Origin: UBA6168 sp964423205 | GTDB lineage: Bacteria > Bacteroidota > Bacteroidia > Chitinophagales > Saprospiraceae | DNA: 64,000 nucleotides | Reading direction: 5' to 3' | Assembly (NCBI GenBank): GCA_964423205.1 | Contig: CAYRDX010000017.1 | Coordinates: 6,817-70,816, forward strand | Shown here: piece after piece, positions 34,960 to 43,776 of the stretch | How positions within the stretch are numbered: the first letter of the stretch is position 1 | Layout of the letters: the number at the start of each line of letters is the position of its first letter | Position numbers and translations under genes: made by a program | Notes under the pieces: model-generated | The model's database searches: none | What the model saw: the letters and a program-made list of their open reading frames with translations, nothing else | What the model was told of the DNA's origin: nothing

Positions 34960-37168
34960 AATCCGATTCTATTTGATTTGCCACAAGATGTCGGTTCCCG
35001 AAACGAACTTCAAAAGAGGCAATTTCCTGCTTTTGAATGCTTAAGGTAAACTGCATTTCTTTCGACTTCCGCCCGAATGTTTCCAGTGCGATAGTTGATT
35101 TCAGCTTGATTTCGGAAGGCCTGAGGCTATCAGCGGGATCTTGGAAGTGCATATTGTACAGTGCTTTTTTGTACTGGAAAAATGGGGCTACAAAATCCTG
35201 AAGCCATTTACCCGGTCCGGAACTTACCTGATGCAAGGGGACCTGGTCTGTAATTTTTAATCCCTTGTAATACCCAAGAATTACCTTGTACGCACCCAGG
35301 TAGAAATAATATAACAGACTGTCGTGTGAGCCGTCATATCCAGTAAAATAGAACAGTGTGCCATCATTCGCGAAATAGGCTATACTCTTGCTTTGATGGC
35401 AATAAATATAGGTCTGGTTATCTGCTGTGGTAAAAACTTCCCATCTGACATCCTGAGCTATATTCCCTGTCTTGTCATCCGTCACACGCCAGCACAATAC
35501 TTTACCTGGCTGCCAGTCATAAGCCTTCTCAAGCAAAGAATTTGTTTTGACGTTATAGACCACTGTTCCCTCCTGAGGGATTTCATAACTATGAAACACA
35601 GTTCCTTCGGCATTATTCTCCATAAAATAGGAAACCGGGTATTTCATGGTTTTTGATCCGACATCCCGATTGGCCTGAATCTGGAAATGCAGGTGCGGCT
35701 CCGGTGAACGACCGGAATTACCCAGGGAAGCTATAACCTCTCCCTTTCTGACATAATCTCCCTTTCGAACCTGGAAACTGCCAGCTTTCAGGTGGCTCAG
35801 TTTGGAATACAGGTATTCTTCGTGTTTCAAAATAATTGTATTTCCCCAGTTTTGGTGGACGTTTACGCTACCAATTTCATTGTCGGGAACTTCGTCCACG
35901 ATTTCAACAACGTATCCATCGGCCGGAGCAACCACCGGCAGGTTGTAACAGCGATAATCCTGAAGAGCATAACCATCGCCGTTAAAAGTTTTACCATCCT
36001 TACCAGTGATGTCAAAATCCCAGGCATGTTGCCATTCGCCCGTATGAGTTGGCTGACTGTTATGTCCCTGAGAAACCCGCCATTCGCCGAAAAAAGGAAG
36101 TGCTATCTGAATGAAAGTCGTTCTGGCAAATCGCTGCTTGTAATTGGAAAATGAGTACAGGTTTTTTTCAGGCGAATAGTGCTGAACAAATACTTTTTGG
36201 AAGGGTGGTTTATCTGTATTGAAATAGGCGGTAAAAACCACCAGCACCACCATAAGCACAAAGGGCAGAGAATATACGGGCAGGCCAAATGGCGTGAGTA
36301 AAGTACTGGTTGCCGCAATGAGTATAGCAATAAGCGGTGCAGTTACTGCTACCAACATGAAGGTTCGCCAACCTGGAACGAAGAAAAATCCGCCAAGGGC
36401 AATCGCCGTCAGAACAAAATTGAACCCAATATAGGAAAAGTGCAACTGTGTCAGATCGGCACCCATGATTTGATAAAACAAATGCCCCATCAGGAATCCA
36501 AAAAGGGAAAGCACCCATGCAATTCTGGAACTCAGTAAAATGGCAACGGACAATAAGAACCCTGCCAGCAGGTTTTCCTGGAAAATAATTGCCGCCAGTG
36601 ACCGGAAGTAGTTTGCCAGGACAGAAGGCATGGGAATGGCATTTATCTTTTCATACCAGCCAATCATTTCTGTGCCGCCAACAGAATACATTTCATTCAG
36701 AAAGAATATGCCGGCTTCACTGTGTTCGAGTCCTGTGTATTGACGGGAAGCGAGTAAAATAACCCAAAAACTCAACAGGAATGGAAGGCTGAGCATGGGC
36801 AGGCCCAACCTCGACAACATGTACAGTGAACCCACGGAAAGAAAAAGTGTGAGCACACTTGCCGCAAAAACCATCAGCACAAACTGAGCATTCGCCTGGT
36901 AGCTCAATGCGAGTCCAAAAATCACCAACAGGCTGTTCAGGCCAAACAAGCCCTCCCGGATCATCTTCCGGTCATACCCCATCAGGGCCGCCAATCCGTT
37001 GGTGAACATTACTGCTATTAATCCCCAAAGACCAAGCCGCCAATTGACAAAAGAAGCCAGGACAATGAGAAGGGCAGCCGACAAATTTTTAGTGAAAAAA
37101 ATCTGAGCATAGGAATTGAGAATGCTCTCAAGAGCGGGTTCAATATTATTTTTAACTCTGGCTATCAC
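34943..37168 (-). CDS. Urea transporter fused to an M23-type peptidase domain
   Basis: 741 residues. Residues 20-315 form a multi-helix membrane domain with the internally repeated urea-transporter signature (LPMLSLPF at 123-130, FGLPVYSLPF at 294-303) plus GLFGLNSLLVIFGLAL. Residues 355-510 are an M23/LytM-like domain with the late motif HLHFQI (492-497) and SHLKAGSFQVRKGDYVRKGE. In the first metal motif, QHAWDFD, Gln rather than His occupies the usual first-ligand position, so zinc binding may be altered. About 230 further residues have no assignment. The GTG start overlaps the decarboxylase TGA, giving tight coupling. The transported or cleaved substrate is unknown. Confidence 0.88.
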   Translation of the reverse strand: MIARVKNNIEPALESILNSYAQIFFTKNLSAALLIVLASFVNWRLGLWGLIAVMFTNGLAALMGYDRKMIREGLFGLNSLLVIFGLALSYQANAQFVLMVFAASVLTLFLSVGSLYMLSRLGLPMLSLPFLLSFWVILLASRQYTGLEHSEAGIFFLNEMYSVGGTEMIGWYEKINAIPMPSVLANYFRSLAAIIFQENLLAGFLLSVAILLSSRIAWVLSLFGFLMGHLFYQIMGADLTQLHFSYIGFNFVLTAIALGGFFFVPGWRTFMLVAVTAPLIAILIAATSTLLTPFGLPVYSLPFVLMVVLVVFTAYFNTDKPPFQKVFVQHYSPEKNLYSFSNYKQRFARTTFIQIALPFFGEWRVSQGHNSQPTHTGEWQHAWDFDITGKDGKTFNGDGYALQDYRCYNLPVVAPADGYVVEIVDEVPDNEIGSVNVHQNWGNTIILKHEEYLYSKLSHLKAGSFQVRKGDYVRKGEVIASLGNSGRSPEPHLHFQIQANRDVGSKTMKYPVSYFMENNAEGTVFHSYEIPQEGTVVYNVKTNSLLEKAYDWQPGKVLCWRVTDDKTGNIAQDVRWEVFTTADNQTYIYCHQSKSIAYFANDGTLFYFTGYDGSHDSLLYYFYLGAYKVILGYYKGLKITDQVPLHQVSSGPGKWLQDFVAPFFQYKKALYNMHFQDPADSLRPSEIKLKSTIALETFGRKSKEMQFTLSIQKQEIASFEVRFGNRHLVANQIESDYEQNN

Positions 37169-38520
37169 AATTCGAAGTTTTTCAGAAAGTCCGGTATTCT
37201 TTCCATTTCCATCAAGTTGTCGATGTTTTCCCTTTCCCTGATCAGATGAACTTCGCCTTTAGTATCAATCATAACCACCCTGGGCCGCATCGTAATGAAC
37301 TGCATCCATTGGGTCATGTTGTAAGCTCCCACTCTGTGCACAACCACATGGTCGTCTTTGTTCAGGGCCGGCAGCTTTATGCTTTCCCGAACCACATCTA
37401 TGTTCATGCAAAGTGGTCCGTAAAGTACGCTGTCCTCAGAAAAGTGGCTGCATTCCTGTGCCGGAAAAACCGTGTGATCGTACCAGAATGAAGTAAAAAG
37501 CAGGTTTACTCCAAAATCGAGTATGGTCGCCCGGCGACCATCAGCAAGGCGTTTGTTGGCGAGCACTGTGCCCAGAAGGTAGCCTGCATCATCTATCAAG
37601 GCACGGCCGGTTTCCAGAATGAGCATCGGTAATTCGTCGCGTCTGAACCCAGAATTCAGCAAAGCAGCAGATATGCTTTCGGCATAATCGCTGAAGTTGG
37701 GAGTCGTTTCAGCATAACTCAGATAACTTCCTTTCAAAGTATTTCGCGAGGCGAAACCACCACCCAAATCGATATAATGTATGTCTTTGTTGTATCGTTT
37801 TTTGATGCCTATGGCGAGGTCGGCCATTTTTGCTGCCGCAATTTTGTAGGCGTCAGCACTCTGCAAAAATGTCCCGATATGGCAATGCAGACCAACGAGA
37901 TCCATCTTATCGGTAAACAGGATTTTATTGATGGCATCCCAAGCCTGTCCGCTCTCATAATTGAACCCGAAACGGTCCCAAATAGGCTGAATACCGGTGT
38001 CCATGTTGACGCGAATGGCCACCCGTGGCCGTTTTCCCATTTTTTCACTTAAACCAATCAAAGTGTACAGTTCGTCGAAGTGGTCGATGTGAATTGGCGA
38101 GTTGTTCTGGATGGCAAGCTCCAGGTCTGCTTCGCTTTTATCCGGGCCGTTGAAAATGATCTTTTCCCCCGGCACTCCATTGCGCTGGGCTTTCTGGTAC
38201 TCAAAACCCGATACCACCTCGGCCCAGGATCCTTCCTGGTGAAATACGTTACAAACTGCACTGAGGTAGTTGGTTTTGTAGGACCATGCAAACTGCACAT
38301 TCGGGTAACGGGTGGAAAAGGCTGAATAGGCCTGACTGTAAGCCTGTCTCATGGATTTTTCGGAAAGAACAAACAGAGGTGATCCATGCTCTGCAAGCAG
38401 GTCTTTCACTTTGACTCCTTCAATTTCGGAAACGACCGTAAAGCCGGTTTGCGTTCCGAATTTATTGGGCATTCCCGTGTTCAACTGCCGGATGATCGGC
38501 CTTTCGTATTTCAATTTCAT
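37165..38520 (-). CDS. Fold-III PLP-dependent decarboxylase (DapDC/ornithine-decarboxylase-like)
   Basis: 451 residues. PLP lysine Lys82 in SYKTN, then SGFEYQKA, GLHCHIGT, IDLGGGFAS, ETGRALIDDAGYL, the dimer-partner Cys motif GPLCMNIDV, and VGAYNMTQWMQF. This is the alanine-racemase-fold decarboxylase group, which includes LysA, NspC and carrier-acting BtrK. Before the fold there is an extra N-terminal stretch with the phrase YERPIIRQLNTGMPNKFG (5-22), which resembles a RiPP leader with a YxxPxI/L motif. Its substrate is probably an amino acid or an amino-acyl group made by the adjacent ATP-grasp enzyme; this is inferred from context. Confidence 0.9.
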   Translation of the reverse strand: MKLKYERPIIRQLNTGMPNKFGTQTGFTVVSEIEGVKVKDLLAEHGSPLFVLSEKSMRQAYSQAYSAFSTRYPNVQFAWSYKTNYLSAVCNVFHQEGSWAEVVSGFEYQKAQRNGVPGEKIIFNGPDKSEADLELAIQNNSPIHIDHFDELYTLIGLSEKMGKRPRVAIRVNMDTGIQPIWDRFGFNYESGQAWDAINKILFTDKMDLVGLHCHIGTFLQSADAYKIAAAKMADLAIGIKKRYNKDIHYIDLGGGFASRNTLKGSYLSYAETTPNFSDYAESISAALLNSGFRRDELPMLILETGRALIDDAGYLLGTVLANKRLADGRRATILDFGVNLLFTSFWYDHTVFPAQECSHFSEDSVLYGPLCMNIDVVRESIKLPALNKDDHVVVHRVGAYNMTQWMQFITMRPRVVMIDTKGEVHLIRERENIDNLMEMERIPDFLKNFEL

Positions 38521-38585
38521 AAATCAGCATTTTATACTTCACTCAACTTCATAGACCTTCTAAACTCTATAAACCAGCGATTATC

Positions 38586-39629
38586 TTATAATTCTCCAAA
38601 AGTGGCTATTTTCTCAAAGTCCTTCAGGTCGCAAATCATGTCCCATGAGTAGCGGATGAACATCTTTCCCACTTCATAATTTTCAAAGGGCGTTACGTCT
38701 TCCCCTAATGCAATGCTCACCAGGGACTCCGGGTGATTTTGCCCACAACCTACTGCGAGATACACCCATGCCGGAAAGCGGGGATTGATTTCAATCAGGT
38801 AGACTGTCCCGGTCTTTTCATCCTTAATCATTTCGAGTTCCATTCCTCCAGCCCACTTGGTTTTTGTGACGACTGAGCGGGTCATAGTCAGCAAGTCCTC
38901 ATCGTCTATGGAAATACCCGCCCACGCCTTTCCAGCATCTGTTAGGAAGGTTTTACGCATAGGTACAGCGCCAATCAGGTTTCCTTTGCCGTCACCTAAA
39001 GCAGTGACATTGAGGTCCTGACCTTTGATGTGCTCCTGTAAAATGACCGGAGTGCCCCATTTTGCACTGATCTTAAAAAAGTAGGATTGTACCTGTTCGG
39101 AATTGTACGCGAGGTAAGCCTCATAGAACTTACCCTTCACAACAACCGGGAAATCAAATTCTTTCAGTGCCTTTCCGAGTTCACCGGCGCTGTTGACTTC
39201 CGCCCCTTTTGGAACGTTGATGCCGTATTTTTTACCAAACTCGACGAGGTTTCCTTTTTGACGGGCATTGAATTGCTCCAGCGTTGGAAGTAATGTTTTG
39301 ATGCCCATTTCCCTCAGTACAGGTGCCAGCTTTATAAAACTGTAAAGTTCTGCATCAAAATTAGGGATGACAACATCGATACTCTCCTTGCTGTGGATGT
39401 ATTGAAGCCTTTTCAGCAAATTCTCATGCCCGGTAGTCGGATAGGGAATTTGATAGGACTTGTCTACCAGCTGTTTCATGTAAATGCCCGGTTCAAGGTT
39501 TTCATAAATCAACCCAACAATCCGTACCAGGAAATGATTGCTCTCTTTAAGTGCCCTGATGACGGAAACCCCAGGGCCGGGGCTGTCAATGGCATTTAGG
39601 CCTGTAACAGCAACTGTGATACTTTTCAT
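38586..39629 (-). CDS. ATP-grasp ligase
   Basis: 347 residues. An N-terminal Rossmann-like pre-ATP-grasp part (ITVAVTGLNAIDSPGPGVSV) is followed by the ATP-grasp fold: FPVVVKGKFYEAYLAY (nucleotide-binding lysines), VILQEHIKGQDLNVTALGDG, ELEMIKDEKTG and the metal-binding YLIEINPRFPAW. It is closest in style to carbamoyl-phosphate-synthase-like or PylC-like ligases, which join a carboxylate to an amine through an acyl phosphate. It lies 12 bp after the PqqD-like gene and 65 bp before the decarboxylase, so the three probably act on one substrate. Confidence 0.9.
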   Translation of the reverse strand: MKSITVAVTGLNAIDSPGPGVSVIRALKESNHFLVRIVGLIYENLEPGIYMKQLVDKSYQIPYPTTGHENLLKRLQYIHSKESIDVVIPNFDAELYSFIKLAPVLREMGIKTLLPTLEQFNARQKGNLVEFGKKYGINVPKGAEVNSAGELGKALKEFDFPVVVKGKFYEAYLAYNSEQVQSYFFKISAKWGTPVILQEHIKGQDLNVTALGDGKGNLIGAVPMRKTFLTDAGKAWAGISIDDEDLLTMTRSVVTKTKWAGGMELEMIKDEKTGTVYLIEINPRFPAWVYLAVGCGQNHPESLVSIALGEDVTPFENYEVGKMFIRYSWDMICDLKDFEKIATFGEL

Positions 39630-39641
39630 CCAATGAGTGTT

Positions 39642-39884
39642 TTATTCTTCTGCCAGTTTGAACTGCTCCAAAATCTTCACGAAGTCGTAAACATCCTTTT
39701 CACAGGTGTCGGCATCAACATCGTATTTTTCCATGATCGTTTCTGCTACCCGCTTTACTGACAAGCCTTCCTGCAATTTACGCAGCACTTCCGCACCTGT
39801 ATCATTGGCGGAGAAGCTGTCTCCATTAGTGGAATTGAAAACAAATCCGCTTTCGCTGATGGCTATATTTTTTTTCAATTTCAT
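39642..39884 (-). CDS. PqqD family peptide-binding protein
   Basis: 80 residues: three short strands (KKNIAISESGFVFNST, then GDSFSANDTGAEVLRKL) and a helical bundle (LSVKRVAETIMEKYDVDADT, VYDFVKILEQFKLAEE). This is the winged-helix PqqD / RRE fold, which holds the leader of a precursor peptide for a modifying enzyme. No radical-SAM partner is present. The ATP-grasp ligase follows 12 bp on instead. First gene of the operon; no convincing precursor peptide gene was found upstream, but the decarboxylase N-terminus has a leader-like motif. Confidence 0.85.
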   Translation of the reverse strand: MKLKKNIAISESGFVFNSTNGDSFSANDTGAEVLRKLQEGLSVKRVAETIMEKYDVDADTCEKDVYDFVKILEQFKLAEE

Positions 39885-39991
39885 AATTGATGTTTTCGGT
39901 TATAGACCGTTATAATAAGCTGCCAGTTTAACGAGAGAATGTGACTTTTGTGGCTTAACCAGCATTTATTAAGTTCCAATACTGACACAAA

Positions 39992-40118
39992 GAAAGGCAC
40001 GCAGAGCCAAAATTCCTTTGTTTGAAATAGTGCCTTTCAATCTTGTGACTCCTGCATTTTATATTCGTCAGGTAATTTGTCAAAATCATTCTATTTTCAT
40101 ATTCCACCTTGTTGGTGG
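39992..40118. promoter_or_regulatory. Inverted repeats upstream of the PqqD operon
   Basis: GAAAGGCAC (39992-40000) pairs with GTGCCTTTC (40030-40038), and CCACC (40104-40108) with GGTGG (40114-40118). They lie in the 320-bp gap (39885-40204) between the divergent PqqD operon and the protease gene. No coding sequence is supported there. Confidence 0.4.
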
Positions 40119-40204
40119 ATGCTGGAGATGAATAGTTGCTCGGTCAATCATTCAATAATTGCCTTTTAACTTTTTATTTTTGACTAAAATAAAATCAATC
40201 AGTT

Positions 40205-41767
40205 ATGCCAATAAGAATGGAAAAAGACCAGCCCCGGGAACCCCGTCGCGATAATCAGCAGGAAAGAAGAACAACCGGAGGGGGTGGAGGAGGCTTAGGC
40301 AAAATATTACCCTTTCTTCTTCTTTTCATTTTCAAAAAACCCAAACTACTCATTCCCCTTTTAATTGTTGGAGCTGTTTGGTACTTCTTTTTTGGTGGGA
40401 GTGAAATGTTTTCAGGTGGAGTAGAAGATCAAACATCAGGACCGGATATGTTTTCTTTCGGTGCAACACTGAGTGAGGAGGAATACGATAAGGCTGAGGT
40501 CTTTGAGCCGCTCTCCACAACTTACGGTTCTAATGTCAATCAGCTGCCGCCGTCGGTTTCTTTATTGAAATACGCCCCAAAGAGAATGCATCAGGGACAG
40601 CAGGGCTCCTGTGTCGGCTGGGCGAGTTCTTATGCGGCAAGAACCATTCTGCACGCCCGGGCAACAGGTCAAAGTCCGGATAATGTGGCCTTCAGCCCTT
40701 CCTTCTTATATAATCAAATAGCGCTGGAAGGCTGCCAGGGAGCCTATATGAACGACGCCATGGAAACATTGCGCAGGTATGGCGATTTACCGTTTTCACA
40801 GTTTGGATACGATGAGCGCAGTTGCAGCAGAACACCTACGCAGGCTCAGGCCAATGAAGCTGCACAATTCCGCATCAAAGGTTACAACCGCCTTTCGCAG
40901 GGTGCTTCAAATTATGGCCTTGACTTAGAAGGGGTAAAACAACACATCGCACAGGGCGCTCCGGTTGTCATCGGCATGATGGTAGGCGGTACGTTCATGC
41001 ATCAGATGGTGGGCCGGTCAGTCTGGCAACCCACCCAACGAGACTATAGCGGTTATGGCTTCAGCGGTCATGCAATGTGTGTTATCGGTTATGACGACAA
41101 TAAACAGGCTGTGCAGATCATGAACTCATGGGGACCGGAATGGGGCAATAACGGGGTGGCATGGGTCAGTTATCGTGATTTTGTGCATTTCACCAAAGAG
41201 GCTTATGGACTCTATCCCATGGGCAGTGCAGAGAAATTTGATCCGAATAAACTGGCCGTCAAGTTCGGCCTCGTGGACAATGAATCGCAAACCCTCATCC
41301 CGCTTCAGCAGTCCGGCGACCGGGTATTCAGAACCCGCAGTCCCATCAGGGTAGGCAGCAAATTCAAGGTAGCCATCACCAATTCCATCGAGTGTTACGT
41401 TTACGTGTTTGGGCAGGAAAGTGACGGCTCCAGTTATGTGCTCTTCCCCTACACTGAAAAACACTCGCCATATTGCGGCATTACTGGCACCCGCCTGTTC
41501 CCGAAAGATTATTCCATGACGCCTGATGCCATTGGCAGCCGTGACTATATTGCTGTGTTAGTTTCAAAGTCGCCTCTTGACTGGAATGTGGTGAACACGC
41601 GCATCAACACAAGCCGTCAAAGCAGTTACATCAACAGAGTCAGGGATGCTATTGGCCCTGAGGAGGTTTCCAATGTCAGCTTTTCTTCGCCCGATGCTGT
41701 GGAGTTCATTTGTCAGCTACAGGGAAAAAATGTGGTGGCTACGGTGATTGAGATTGATAAGAGGTAG
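40205..41767 (+). CDS. Membrane-anchored papain-like (C1) protease with DUF4384-like C-terminus
   Basis: 520 residues. The N-terminus is charged and Gly-rich with a single membrane helix near 47-63 (LLIPLLIVGAVWYFFF). The C1 fold follows, with the active-site Cys136 in QGQQGSCVGWA, the His in GFSGHAMCVIGYDD and the Asn in NSWGPEWG. The last 150 residues resemble DUF4384 (YVYVFGQESDGSSYVLFPY), a module often joined to caspase- or papain-like proteases in bacteria. It faces the outside of the inner membrane. Target unknown. The ATG five codons in (40217) is an alternative start. Confidence 0.88.
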   Translation: MPIRMEKDQPREPRRDNQQERRTTGGGGGGLGKILPFLLLFIFKKPKLLIPLLIVGAVWYFFFGGSEMFSGGVEDQTSGPDMFSFGATLSEEEYDKAEVFEPLSTTYGSNVNQLPPSVSLLKYAPKRMHQGQQGSCVGWASSYAARTILHARATGQSPDNVAFSPSFLYNQIALEGCQGAYMNDAMETLRRYGDLPFSQFGYDERSCSRTPTQAQANEAAQFRIKGYNRLSQGASNYGLDLEGVKQHIAQGAPVVIGMMVGGTFMHQMVGRSVWQPTQRDYSGYGFSGHAMCVIGYDDNKQAVQIMNSWGPEWGNNGVAWVSYRDFVHFTKEAYGLYPMGSAEKFDPNKLAVKFGLVDNESQTLIPLQQSGDRVFRTRSPIRVGSKFKVAITNSIECYVYVFGQESDGSSYVLFPYTEKHSPYCGITGTRLFPKDYSMTPDAIGSRDYIAVLVSKSPLDWNVVNTRINTSRQSSYINRVRDAIGPEEVSNVSFSSPDAVEFICQLQGKNVVATVIEIDKR

Positions 41768-41811
41768 TATTGGGTTTTCTAATCTTTTTAAGCTTAGAAA
41801 ACCAGAGGAAG

Positions 41812-41852
41812 AACCCTGCAATTTTAAATTTATCTTTTAAATTTGCAGGGTT
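41812..41852 (+). promoter_or_regulatory. 16-bp inverted repeat abutting the DUF4143 start codon
   Basis: AACCCTGCAATTTTAA (41812-41827) pairs with TTAAATTTGCAGGGTT (41837-41852) with one mismatch. The right arm ends on the base before the ATG at 41853. It may terminate the protease transcript, act as an operator, or block translation. Confidence 0.65.
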
Positions 41853-43028
41853 ATGGCTATTTATCTAACTCGAAATTTAGAGCAAGATGTAATCCGGTTG
41901 GCGTCGCATTATCCGGTCGTGGTTATCACAGGGCCTCGTCAGGTTGGCAAGACATCTTTGGTGAAACAACTTCAGAAGAAATTCCAGAAACCTTCTGAAT
42001 ACCTGGACCTCGAACTTCCGGAAGATTTCAATAAGTTCAATAACCCAACAATTTTTCTGGAGTCTTTGAAAGACAAAACGGTTGTTATTGATGAGGTACA
42101 AAGACTCCCTTCTCTTTTCCCGATTCTCCGGGCATTGGTGGACAGGCACAGGGTATCGGGGCGATTCATTTTGCTCGGCGCCGCCTCTCCGGAATTGATT
42201 CGGGACACATCTGAATCACTTTCCGGACGGGTAGCCTATCTGGAATTACCGCCACTTAACTGGACGGAAGTAAAGACGGTAGTTGATTACCAAAATCACT
42301 GGCTGCGGGGAGGGTTTCCGGAGTCTCTGCTTGCCACATCCAATGATTTGAGTATTGAATGGCGTCTTAATTTTATTCAATCCTATCTCGAACTTGATTT
42401 GCCATTGCTTGGCTTAAATGCCGATGCCATGCTAATTCGCCGGTTATGGACTATGGTAGCTCACCTGAATGGCAGCTTACTAAACATGGAGAAACTGGCA
42501 GGTTCGCTTGGCATTACAAGTCCAACAGTGAAAAAGTACCTCGATTTCCTTGAATCGGCATATCTCATCCGAAGAATTCAACCCTATCATTTCAATATTA
42601 AAAAGCGGCTCGTAAAATCCCCAAAGATTTACGTAAGGGATACCGGTATCTTGCATGCCCTGTTAAATGTGGCCGACATGCAGCAATTGTTTGGTCATCC
42701 AGTACTTGGCAGCTCATGGGAATCCTATATCATTCAGGAAATTTCTACGCGCCTCCCTGCTCGTACTGAGATGTACTTCTACCGGACACAAGATGGAACT
42801 GAAGCTGACCTTATACTTGCGCCGGGGGGAATGCCAAAAATTTTGGTTGAATTAAAATTCACATCCACCCCAACACTCACAAGAGGATTTCATATAGCCA
42901 AAGAAGATTTGGGCACTTTAATGAACTATGTGGTTTGCCCCGTGGAATCTGACTATTTGCTAAGTGAGGACACAAGAGTAGTAAGCCACTACAATCTCGA
43001 TTCAATTATCATGGCATTAGAAAATTAA
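41853..43028 (+). CDS. AAA ATPase of the AAA_14/DUF4143 family
   Basis: 391 residues. Walker A in GPRQVGKTS, Walker B in KTVVIDEVQRLP, sensor-like FILLGAASPELI, then a winged-helix part (AGSLGITSPTVKKYLDFLES) and the C-terminal DUF4143 part with KSPKIYVRDTGILHALL and GTEADLIL, which carries a restriction-like core. These ATPases are common, patchily spread and often horizontally moved; a defence or toxin-antitoxin link has been proposed, but the function is not known. A large inverted repeat touches its ATG. No partner gene is next to it. Confidence 0.92.
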   Translation: MAIYLTRNLEQDVIRLASHYPVVVITGPRQVGKTSLVKQLQKKFQKPSEYLDLELPEDFNKFNNPTIFLESLKDKTVVIDEVQRLPSLFPILRALVDRHRVSGRFILLGAASPELIRDTSESLSGRVAYLELPPLNWTEVKTVVDYQNHWLRGGFPESLLATSNDLSIEWRLNFIQSYLELDLPLLGLNADAMLIRRLWTMVAHLNGSLLNMEKLAGSLGITSPTVKKYLDFLESAYLIRRIQPYHFNIKKRLVKSPKIYVRDTGILHALLNVADMQQLFGHPVLGSSWESYIIQEISTRLPARTEMYFYRTQDGTEADLILAPGGMPKILVELKFTSTPTLTRGFHIAKEDLGTLMNYVVCPVESDYLLSEDTRVVSHYNLDSIIMALEN

Positions 43029-43377
43029 TTCCCTTTTCTTACCCATCCACCACAGAACTTTCCAATGAACAAAAGGTACTATTCTTTGCTCATGTATAGA
43101 GGTTATAGGAAGCCAGATTATTGAAATGTTGCATTAGAACGCTACAGGTAACTATTGACGGTTAAATACACGGCCCATCTATTCTTTAAGCAGGATGCCT
43201 TCAGTATCTCCAGCTTCATGTTCTCAAAGCTAATGGTTCATTTTTTTTAAAACATTTCCTGTTTTGATCGCTGTATTCAAGGTTCCAATTTTTATCGGCT
43301 ATTTAGAAAAATTCTACACAAAGACAATAAAGGGCTCAACAAGCCGTTATTTTGTTTTGTTAGTGAATATGTGACTT

Positions 43378-43597
43378 TGACAATTGTCATCAGCTTTCAG
43401 CGGAATTAAAGAATCCGTTTCCAATCACTAACGGTAAAGGCAAAATCGGTTAACATGACACAATTGAAGCTTGCAAGCCTACCAAATAAGACAAGATTTA
43501 CAACGTGAACATGGATTAATGCCTGATTATTAATCCACACTTTTTATCAACAGGAGTGAATCTGAGATACACCTTTTACAACTTTCCTCATTCACTC
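43378..43597. repeat. Three dyads in the 748-bp gap before the DUF4382 gene
   Basis: TGACAATTGTCA (43378-43389), GGATTAAT/ATTAATCC (43513-43520 and 43529-43536) and GAGTGAAT/ATTCACTC (43554-43561 and 43590-43597). The surrounding 43029-43776 is AT-rich with no supported gene; it may hold a regulated promoter or gene remnants. Confidence 0.45.
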
Positions 43598-43776
43598 TAA
43601 AAGACAGTTGCTATTGTATTAATGCTACTCACATTCGAATAACCAGTTGGTTGCAGATTTGGCTTGAGCGGGTGTTGTTCCTGAATTTATTGAAATAGCA
43701 TTACTTCCCATTCGGGTTCAAAACTCTCTTTTGCCTTAACTGTAAACTGACATTTTGTTAACCAAAATCCTCTGTT

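Noticed and set aside
40086..40151. 21-codon minus-strand open frame upstream of the PqqD-like gene, tested as a precursor peptide
   Set aside because: Too short, no leader-like motif, no repeated core and not positioned with a clear start; cannot be supported.
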